From contig SCQL01000001.1 in NCBI GenBank assembly GCA_004299235.1, positions 38,624 through 102,623 of the forward strand: a stretch of DNA of 64,000 nucleotides, given 5' to 3'. The stretch is from a bacterium. GTDB lineage: Bacteria > Chloroflexota > Dormibacteria > Dormibacterales > Dormibacteraceae. This document shows positions 8,573-15,136 of this stretch, in pieces. Made by a program: the position numbers and the translations under genes. Under the pieces are notes generated by a model. That model saw nothing but the letters and a program-made list of their open reading frames with translations, searched no databases and was not told where the DNA came from. Position 1 is the stretch's first letter; each line of letters begins with the position of its first letter.

Positions 8573-10054
8573 ATGGTGCCCATGAGCCTCGCGGAAAGCC
8601 CGGACAAGGTGAGCCCCAAAGCCGTTCCGGCCCGCCGCGGGATCACGCGCCGGCAGGCGCTGGCGGCCGCCCTGGCAACCGGCGTTGGCGTCGGCGCCGT
8701 CCGCCTGCTGGGCGGTTCCATGCAGAACCTTGCCACGTCGCGATCCGGCTCGGGCACCGACTGGATCTCACCGCTTGGATCCGAGTCAGCGCGCGTCATG
8801 CAGCTGCTGCGCCGCACCAGCTTCGGCTACACCGCGGCTGATCTCGAGGCCGCGCTGGCCGACGGCTTCAGCAGGACCGTCGACCGGCTGATCGAGAGCC
8901 AGCCCGCGGAGCCACCCGTTCTCGCCGCGGCGGGCACCGCCGGCGGCCGGTTCGCCGTCGCTCAACTGCAGCAGTGGTGGATCGACCACATGCTCATGAC
9001 GACGACGCCCTTTGCCGAGCGCATGACGCTCTTCTGGCACGGCCATTTCACGAGCGATTACCGCAAGACCGCCGACGGCACCTTCATGTACTGGCAGAAC
9101 CTCACGTGGCGCCGCATGTCGATGACCAACCTGCGCTCGATGCTCATACGGGTCACCACCGACCCGGCGATGCTTCGCTACCTCGACCTCGCGACCTCGA
9201 CCGGGCAGAGCCCCAACGAGAACTACTCGCGTGAGCTCATGGAGCTCTTCACGATGGGGCCTGGCAACTTCACGGAAGAGGACGTGCGGCAGAGCGCCAA
9301 GGCGCTGGCCGGATGGCAGCTGCCGCAGCCCGACTCCTACTCGACGGTGACCGTGGACAACGCCAACAAGGTCACCCGGCGATTGCCGGTCTACACGACC
9401 CAGAAACCGGGCGTCTTCAACCCGAGGCGGGCCTACAAAGGGAGCGTCACGTATCTCGGCCGGACCGGTCCACTGGACGCGCAGGGGGTCGTCGACCGCA
9501 TCCTCGCGCAGCCGGCGACGGCGACCTTCATCGCCACCAAAGTGGCCCAGCACTTCGTCACGTCGCGGCCCGACACCGCCTATGTCCAGGGCCTCGCCGA
9601 CGCCTTCCGCCGCAGCCAGTACGACATGAAGACCCTGATGCATGCGCTCTTCACGAGCCCGCAGTTCACGGCGGCCCAGAGCTACCGCACCCTGGTGAAA
9701 ACGCCGACCGAGTTCATGGTCCACTCGGCAAGGGCTCTGGGTGCAACCGGCCTTTCGAAGCTGGTCGCAGCCGCCGGCTCGGGCATGGGCCAGGCGCTGT
9801 TCGACCCTCCGGACGTCAGCGGATGGCCCAACAACGAGAGCTGGATCTCTTCCAACACGGTGGTCGAGCGCGTCAACTTCGTGTCCGCCGCCCTGGGCCA
9901 GATCAAAGGCGCACCGCCCTCTGCCTCGGGTGCGCCGCGCACCCACCTCGACGGCGTCCTCAGCCCGCAGACAGCAGGCCTGTTCAACCAGGCGGCCGAC
10001 GACCGGGCGCGCTGGTTCGTCCTCCTGGCCTCCCCGGAATTTCAGCTCAAGTAG
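8573..10054 (+). CDS. DUF1800 family protein with twin-arginine signal
   Basis: A 493-residue member of DUF1800. The N-terminus carries a twin-arginine type signal (RRGITRRQAL followed by an Ala/Gly-rich core), so export of a folded protein is likely. Family segments are clear: LLRRTSFGYTAADLEAAL, MTLFWHGHFTSDYRK, NENYSRELMELFTMG and FTEEDVRQSAKALAGW. DUF1800 proteins are commonly encoded directly before DUF1501 proteins, as here (12 bases to the next start). The biochemical role of the pair is not established. The start could also be the ATG at 8582. Confidence 0.9.
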   Translation: MVPMSLAESPDKVSPKAVPARRGITRRQALAAALATGVGVGAVRLLGGSMQNLATSRSGSGTDWISPLGSESARVMQLLRRTSFGYTAADLEAALADGFSRTVDRLIESQPAEPPVLAAAGTAGGRFAVAQLQQWWIDHMLMTTTPFAERMTLFWHGHFTSDYRKTADGTFMYWQNLTWRRMSMTNLRSMLIRVTTDPAMLRYLDLATSTGQSPNENYSRELMELFTMGPGNFTEEDVRQSAKALAGWQLPQPDSYSTVTVDNANKVTRRLPVYTTQKPGVFNPRRAYKGSVTYLGRTGPLDAQGVVDRILAQPATATFIATKVAQHFVTSRPDTAYVQGLADAFRRSQYDMKTLMHALFTSPQFTAAQSYRTLVKTPTEFMVHSARALGATGLSKLVAAAGSGMGQALFDPPDVSGWPNNESWISSNTVVERVNFVSAALGQIKGAPPSASGAPRTHLDGVLSPQTAGLFNQAADDRARWFVLLASPEFQLK

Positions 10055-10065
10055 GTGCACGCAAC

Positions 10066-11364
10066 ATGAGTCAAGAGATCGGCATCAACCAGCTCAAGCG
10101 GCGCGACTTTCTCAAGGCGGGCCTGGTTTTCGGCGCCGGGGCTGCCGGCCTAGCCGCCGGCTACGCCGCCGTGCCCGACGCTTTCGCGCGGGCGGTCTAC
10201 GCCGCCAAGCGGGAGGGCATGACCAACGACAACGTCCTGGTCATGATCCAGCTCGCCGGCGGCAACGATGGACTGCGCACCGTCGTTCCCCTCGCCGACC
10301 CGACTTTGCATGACCTGCGCCCCAAGCTATCCGGGCCGATGGTCTCCCAGGCCCTGCCGCTCGACCACGAGTTCGGCCTCAATCACAACCTCGGCGGCAT
10401 CAAGGGTTTGTGGGACAAGGGCAAGGTCGCCATCGTGCAGGGCGTCGGCTATCCGAACCCGACCTTCTCGCACTTCGAGTCCATTCGCATCTGGGAGACG
10501 GGCGATCCGACGCGCCGCCAGGTCGACGGCTGGCTCGGCCGCACGCTTGCCACCGCCTACGACTCCAACGGTCACCCACTCACCGGCTGCGCGTGCGGCG
10601 CCACCGACGTCCCTGGGGCCTTGCGCGATCTGCAGGCGACCATGACCGTGATCCAGAACCAGAAGACGTTCGGCTTCACCGGCGGCAGCGAGGTGGAGGC
10701 GGCCGTCGGCGCGCTCTACCAAGGGACGCCCGGCATCTACGGCGCGCTTTTCGACACCGCCATCGCCACCGCGACCGAGACGATGGCCACCCTGCGGACG
10801 TCGGCGGCCGCCTATCAACCGATGGCCGACTACTCGGACAGGGTCAAGCTCGTGTACTCGTCCAAGAACCAGCTCGCGGCGGCGCTGCAGCTGGCGGCCG
10901 AGCTGATCGTCACCGGCACCGGCGTCAAGCTGCTGCACGTCACGCTCGGAGGTTTCGACACGCATTACACCGAGCTCAACCGCCACGACGACCTGATGGG
11001 CTATCTCGACTCCGCGGTTGGCGCTTTCTACCAGGACCTGGCGGCGCACGGCAAGGCGGACAAGGTGCTCATCGCCACCTGGTCGGAGTTCGGCCGGCGG
11101 CCGAAGGAAAACGCGAGCGGCGGCACCGACCATGGCGCGGCCGCGCCGCTGCTCCTGATCGGCGACCCGGTCAAGGGCGGGCTCTATGGCGCCGCGCCCA
11201 GCCTGACGAGCCTGGACTCCACCGGCAACCTGAAGTACGCGGTGGACTTCCGCTCCGTGTACCAGGAGATCCTGGGCGGCCACCTGGGCGCCGATTCGGG
11301 CGAGGTCCTCGGAGCGACGTACGATCGCGTGCCGTTCCTGCAGGCGCCGGTGGCCGCGGTCTGA
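10066..11364 (+). CDS. DUF1501 family protein with twin-arginine signal
   Basis: A 432-residue DUF1501 protein (sulfatase/alkaline-phosphatase-like fold by family). The start at MSQEIGINQL is chosen because it precedes a classic Tat motif (KRRDFLKAGLVFGAG). The open frame runs further upstream only as an out-of-frame shadow of the DUF1800 gene. Family motifs: VMIQLAGGNDGLRTVVPL, YPNPTFSHFESIRIWETGD, HVTLGGFDTHYTEL, WSEFGRRPKENASGGTDHG. It is the second gene of a five-gene operon, so partnership with DUF1800 outside the membrane is likely. Confidence 0.92.
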   Translation: MSQEIGINQLKRRDFLKAGLVFGAGAAGLAAGYAAVPDAFARAVYAAKREGMTNDNVLVMIQLAGGNDGLRTVVPLADPTLHDLRPKLSGPMVSQALPLDHEFGLNHNLGGIKGLWDKGKVAIVQGVGYPNPTFSHFESIRIWETGDPTRRQVDGWLGRTLATAYDSNGHPLTGCACGATDVPGALRDLQATMTVIQNQKTFGFTGGSEVEAAVGALYQGTPGIYGALFDTAIATATETMATLRTSAAAYQPMADYSDRVKLVYSSKNQLAAALQLAAELIVTGTGVKLLHVTLGGFDTHYTELNRHDDLMGYLDSAVGAFYQDLAAHGKADKVLIATWSEFGRRPKENASGGTDHGAAAPLLLIGDPVKGGLYGAAPSLTSLDSTGNLKYAVDFRSVYQEILGGHLGADSGEVLGATYDRVPFLQAPVAAV

Positions 11365-11366
11365 CC

Positions 11367-11597
11367 GTGCGCGCTCTCGTCCTCAAAGTCGGTGCGACCG
11401 TCCTGACGGTCGCGACGACCATGCTCTCGGCGCTGTACGTGAGCGCCCACCTGAAGAATCCGGCGGCGCCGCTGCAGCCGCCGGTCCTCACGGCCGGGCC
11501 CGGAGCCGGCGTGAACACGCCGGCCGGCACCCTGACGGTCGGACCTTCGGTGCAGCGGAGCGACGTCCAGCCGGTGACGTCGACGTATGCCTCGTAA
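11367..11597 (+). CDS. small membrane-anchored protein between DUF1501 and apbE
   Basis: A 76-residue protein with a GTG start two bases after the DUF1501 stop. It has an N-terminal hydrophobic helix (VLKVGATVLTVATTMLSALYV) and then a Pro/Gly-rich, probably extracytoplasmic tail (NPAAPLQPPVL, VNTPAGTLTVGP). Its last 11 bases overlap the apbE start. It looks like a coupled accessory subunit or anchor. I see no consensus ApbE flavinylation motif and no Cys, and I know no family for it. Confidence 0.65.
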   Translation: MRALVLKVGATVLTVATTMLSALYVSAHLKNPAAPLQPPVLTAGPGAGVNTPAGTLTVGPSVQRSDVQPVTSTYAS

Positions 11598-12462
11598 CCG
11601 CGCGGTCGAGGCGCACCACTTCGAGGCGATGGGCACGAGCTGCAGCCTCTTCGCGGTCGGGCTGACGCGCGGCCGGCTGCTGGAGGGGGAGTTCTGGGTC
11701 CGGCGCCTGGGCGCCCGCCTCACGCGCTTCTCGCCCGACAGCGAGCTCTCGCGACTCAATGCCGCGGCCGGCCGCTGGACCGGGGTCAGCCCGGAGCTGG
11801 AAGCGCTGCTCCGCGAGTCGCTTCGCGCCTATGAGATGAGCGCCGGCCTGGTCAACGTCGGCGTCCTGCCGTCGTTGCTCGCCATCGGCTACACGCGGTC
11901 GCTGGATCTCGGGCCGCCCACCGAACCAAGGATGGGAGCGGCGGGTCCAACCACTCAAGCACCGAGCGTCCCAATTGTCACGGCGCCGCCCCTGCCGCCG
12001 CTGCCGGAAGTGCTGAGCGTGCGGCCGGGTGAGGCCCTCATCAAAGCCGGGTCAGGGGTCGATCTGGGAGGTGTGGCCAAGGGCTGGATGGCGGACCGTC
12101 TGCGCGAGCAGCTGGGGCCGAACGCCCTCGCCAACCTCGGCGGCGACCTCAGCGCGGGCGGGCCCGGACCCCATGGCGATGGCTGGCCGGTCGGGCTTGC
12201 CGGAGTGACGGTGATGCTGCGGGACCGGGGCGCCGCCACCAGCAGCGTCCGCCGCCGCCGTTGGGGCGACCTTCATCACCTCATCGACCCGCGCAGCGGC
12301 GTGCCGGCACGCACCGGGCTCGAGGAGGTGTCTGTGGTCGCCGATGACGGGTTCGAAGCCGAGGTCGTGGCCAAGACCGCGCTCTTGCTCGGACCCGAGC
12401 TGGCGGCCACCTACTGCGCCGCCAACGCCCTCGCGTGGTGGCTGAGGGAGGCGGTGAGATGA
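11587..12462 (+). CDS. apbE: FAD:protein FMN transferase (ApbE)
   Basis: Flavin transferase that attaches FMN covalently to Thr/Ser in partner redox proteins, usually outside the membrane. Characteristic segments are present: LTRFSPDSELSRLNAAAG early, DLGGVAKGWMADRLREQ and ANLGGDLSAGG in the core, and HHLIDPRSGVPA plus a late AEVVAKTALLLG, the Mg/FAD site region. At 291 residues it is slightly short, and no signal peptide is visible at the start used. An internal Pro-rich insertion (about residues 113-142) is unusual. It sits before a haem membrane protein gene, which it overlaps by 4 bases. Confidence 0.9.
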   Translation: MPRNRAVEAHHFEAMGTSCSLFAVGLTRGRLLEGEFWVRRLGARLTRFSPDSELSRLNAAAGRWTGVSPELEALLRESLRAYEMSAGLVNVGVLPSLLAIGYTRSLDLGPPTEPRMGAAGPTTQAPSVPIVTAPPLPPLPEVLSVRPGEALIKAGSGVDLGGVAKGWMADRLREQLGPNALANLGGDLSAGGPGPHGDGWPVGLAGVTVMLRDRGAATSSVRRRRWGDLHHLIDPRSGVPARTGLEEVSVVADDGFEAEVVAKTALLLGPELAATYCAANALAWWLREAVR

Positions 12463-12995
12463 CCGCCGATCAGTTCTTCTGGGTGCTGGCGCGAGTCGCC
12501 GGCCTCGGCTCGTACGCGGCGCTAGCCATCGTGGTGGTCACGGGGATCGCGCTCCGGTCCGCCGTGCTCGACTGGCTGGGCAGCAACCGCGCGCTGCGTT
12601 CGCTGCACGAGTACACCACCGCCCTGTGGATCCCGCTGGCGGGGCTGCACCTCGTATCCCTGTTGCTCGACACGACCGCGCGGATCGGCCTCATCGACCT
12701 GTTCGTCCCCTTCCATTCGAGCTACGGGACGCTGGCCATCGGGCTGGGCGCCCTGTCGGTGGATGTGCTGCTGGTCGTGACCGTGACCGCGCTCCTCAAA
12801 CGCCAGATCAACCAGCCGGCCTGGAAATGGCTGCACCGCCTGGCCTATGTCGCGTTCGCGCTGATCTTCTTCCACGCCGTCCTGAGCGGCACCGATTTCA
12901 GCGACCCCGCGGTGTCGGCGATCAGCTGGGCGGCCGCCGCGACGCTGGCTGCGCTCGGGCTCGCGCGCGTCTTCTGGGGACGGCTTCCCGCATAG
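12459..12995 (+). CDS. ferric-reductase-like transmembrane haem protein
   Basis: A 178-residue integral membrane protein of the ferric reductase-like/YedZ (MsrQ) superfamily. The start at MTADQFFW overlaps the apbE stop as ATGA. Five or six hydrophobic segments are visible. Histidines suitable for b-haem ligation occur in SLHEYTTALW, GLHLVSLL, WLHRLAYVAF and FFHAVLSG, the family pattern. It probably moves electrons across the membrane to a partner, and the ApbE and Tat-exported DUF1800/DUF1501 genes upstream suggest that partner acts outside the cytoplasm. The specific acceptor is unknown. Confidence 0.85.
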   Translation: MTADQFFWVLARVAGLGSYAALAIVVVTGIALRSAVLDWLGSNRALRSLHEYTTALWIPLAGLHLVSLLLDTTARIGLIDLFVPFHSSYGTLAIGLGALSVDVLLVVTVTALLKRQINQPAWKWLHRLAYVAFALIFFHAVLSGTDFSDPAVSAISWAAAATLAALGLARVFWGRLPA

Positions 12996-12999
12996 ACGC

Positions 13000-14370
13000 C
13001 TAGCCGCGCTGGGCGATGACCCGGCGGCGGAGCGCGTCCTCCGCCTCGAGCGGCGTATCGATCTCCTGCCGCTCGCGGTGCCAGCGCTCCATCGCGAGGT
13101 CGAGCTGGGCGGACTGCAGGCGGGCGAGCTTCAGGTAAGCGCGAAAGCCGCCGTGGCTGAGGGCGCGCAGCCGGTGGCGAAGCCGCCGCCAGGGGCTGGC
13201 GAGGATCGGGATCTCATCGGGGAGGATCGTCCCGGTACCGTTCGCCGCTTCCTTTTTGAACTGGTCGACCAGGCTCTGCGCCTCGTAGTGGATCCCGAAG
13301 AGGAGGAGCGCGATCACGGCGGCGGTGAACGGTCCGGTCATGATCAGCGTCCGCAGGTGGATCTCGACCAGCCCGAACACCGAGTTCTGGATCGGGAAGA
13401 ACGTGAGCCAGGCGTCCCATGAGAAGTGGGCCGCGACGGCGACCAGGAATCCGCTCACGATCGCGAACACCTTCTGCCGCGGGTTGGGCAGCTGGCGCGC
13501 GATGCCGATGCCGGCGCCGATGAATGCGGTGTAGGTCGCGTGGCCGAAGAAGAGGCCCAGCACCTGCCGGCCGTACCACTGGAAGCCCGCGGCGAACCCG
13601 CCCAGACCTTCGGGCGAGTAGATGGCGTAGAGGTTCGTCATGTACGTGATGCTCTCCATGAAGTTGAAGCCGAGACCCACCGCGGCGCCGTAGACGATTC
13701 CGTCGACGACGTCGTCGAAGTCGTCGCGCATGACGAGGAACAGCAGCAGCACCGCGGCTCCCTTGGCCAGCTCCTCCATGACGCCGGCCGAGAAGGCGGT
13801 CGAGGCATCGAGCCCTGGACCTGGCACCAGCGTTCGCGCCGCCGAAGCCTGCCAGAGCGTCTCGCCCCAGATCACAAGGCTCGTGGCGACGATGGCGCCC
13901 CACGCGGCGGCGACCAGGACCAGGCGCCACGGCTCCTTCTCGTTGCGGTCCATGCGGCGCACGACGAGCAGACCGAAGCCGGTGGTCGGGATGCACGCGA
14001 GCGCGCACGCGGCCGCGACCTCCGGCCCCGCCGATTGGGTGAAGACGAAGACATCGATCAGGAGCAACCAGAGCAGCACGCCGAGACCCAGGAGGACGCC
14101 GGCGCGGATGAGATGCTTCCGCCGGCTCGCTCGATCGCGGTTGAAGGCCCGCACACCGAAGTAGGTGCCGAGCGCGATCAACCCGACGGCGAGCAGGCCG
14201 TAGAGGGAGGCGCGGCCGGGGATCGTGTCCAGGTAGACGTAATTCAGGACCGAGCTGGCGATCAGCGCGATCACGACGAGCGCGGCGATGCCCGCGGCGA
14301 TGCCGTACCGGCCGGGGCGCAGCCGGGGGTGGGGGTTGGCCGCCGGAGGCGTCGTCAGGGTGCTACTCAT
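13000..14370 (-). CDS. PrsW-family intramembrane metalloprotease
   Basis: Polytopic membrane protein of the PrsW family (CAAX-protease superfamily), whose known members cleave anti-sigma factors or other membrane proteins. The start at MSSTLTTPPA is used; the longer open frame upstream is antisense to nothing recognisable. The diagnostic motifs are present: MEELAKG (paired Glu), GFNFMESITY, FGHATYTAFIGAG (His) and AHFSWD (His), which together form the metal site. The C-terminal 100 residues are cytoplasmic, charged and helical (QLDLAMERWHRERQEID). It has 456 residues and lies tail-to-tail with the haem protein gene. Confidence 0.9.
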   Translation of the reverse strand: MSSTLTTPPAANPHPRLRPGRYGIAAGIAALVVIALIASSVLNYVYLDTIPGRASLYGLLAVGLIALGTYFGVRAFNRDRASRRKHLIRAGVLLGLGVLLWLLLIDVFVFTQSAGPEVAAACALACIPTTGFGLLVVRRMDRNEKEPWRLVLVAAAWGAIVATSLVIWGETLWQASAARTLVPGPGLDASTAFSAGVMEELAKGAAVLLLFLVMRDDFDDVVDGIVYGAAVGLGFNFMESITYMTNLYAIYSPEGLGGFAAGFQWYGRQVLGLFFGHATYTAFIGAGIGIARQLPNPRQKVFAIVSGFLVAVAAHFSWDAWLTFFPIQNSVFGLVEIHLRTLIMTGPFTAAVIALLLFGIHYEAQSLVDQFKKEAANGTGTILPDEIPILASPWRRLRHRLRALSHGGFRAYLKLARLQSAQLDLAMERWHRERQEIDTPLEAEDALRRRVIAQRG

Positions 14371-14392
14371 CGATGTGCGGCCGGGCGGGACA

Positions 14393-14881
14393 CTATCGCT
14401 CCACCAGGATGAATCGCCGCGCCAGGACCTCGACCGGCACATCGCCGTTGAAGCGCTCGACGACGAAGGTGTAGCGCCCGGGCAGGCTGTGCTTGAACCC
14501 CTGAGGCACGCTGACCGGGATGACCGTCTGGTCCACGAGCTTGTCCGGAGTGCTGGGACCGACTCGACCGACGATGTCGCCGAAGGTGTCGTACCACCGC
14601 GCGTCGACGGTGATGCCGGGCGGCAGTGAAGACCAGTCGACCACGGCGGCGAAATCCTGCGTCCGGGCGAACCCACTCTGATCCGGCCCGTATGTCAGAC
14701 GGGTGGCCGGGTCGTATTCATAGACACCCGTGATGCGCGCCCTGGCGCCGCTCGACTGACCTGGTGGTTCGAAGTGCACGAACTCGACCAGGCCGATGGT
14801 GAGGATGATGACGCCGGCCGTGGCGAACACGAGGAGGGTGCGGTAGAGCGTGCGCACCTGGTCGTAGGAGGCGGCGTCCAC
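14393..14881 (-). CDS. single-pass membrane protein, unknown function
   Basis: A 162-residue protein with one N-terminal membrane helix (LLVFATAGVIILTIGLVEFV) and an extracytoplasmic beta-rich domain (ITGVYEYDPATRLTYG, PGRYTFVVERFNGDVPVEVL). It is encoded 22 bases upstream of the PrsW gene on the same strand, so the two are likely co-transcribed. That makes it a conceivable PrsW partner or substrate. No family is recognised. Confidence 0.65.
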   Translation of the reverse strand: MDAASYDQVRTLYRTLLVFATAGVIILTIGLVEFVHFEPPGQSSGARARITGVYEYDPATRLTYGPDQSGFARTQDFAAVVDWSSLPPGITVDARWYDTFGDIVGRVGPSTPDKLVDQTVIPVSVPQGFKHSLPGRYTFVVERFNGDVPVEVLARRFILVER

Positions 14882-14972
14882 CGCGGCCAGTTTAGCCAGG
14901 CCTAGGCTGCCACTCGACTTCCAGTGGCCGCTTGGGGATGCGCGAGCTCAGCTTGAGATCAGAGCTCACGTT

Positions 14973-15058
14973 TGGTGCGGCGGAGAGGAGTTGAACCTCC
15001 ACGTCCTTGCGGACACTAGCTCCTGAAACTAGCGCGTCTGCCATTCCGCCACCGCCGC
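14973..15058 (-). tRNA. tRNA-Leu (anticodon CAG)
   Basis: Reading the minus strand from 15058 gives a full class II cloverleaf. The 7-bp acceptor GCGGCGG pairs with CCGCCGC. The anticodon loop TTCAGGA lies between CTAGT and GCTAG, so the anticodon is CAG. A long variable arm (GTCCGCAAGGAC) and a T-arm GGAGGTTCAACTCC follow. A CCA end is encoded at 14973-14975. Confidence 0.96.
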
Positions 15059-15136
15059 TTTTCGGGGCCGGGCGCGCGTCGGGCGCACCCCAGGCGACGG
15101 CAAGTATACCGAGGCTTCTGATCGACCCTGAGCGGC

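Noticed and set aside
9313..10065. Upstream extension of the DUF1501 frame inside DUF1800
   Set aside because: It is out of frame with a well-conserved DUF1800 gene; the Tat-signal start at 10066 is the natural one.
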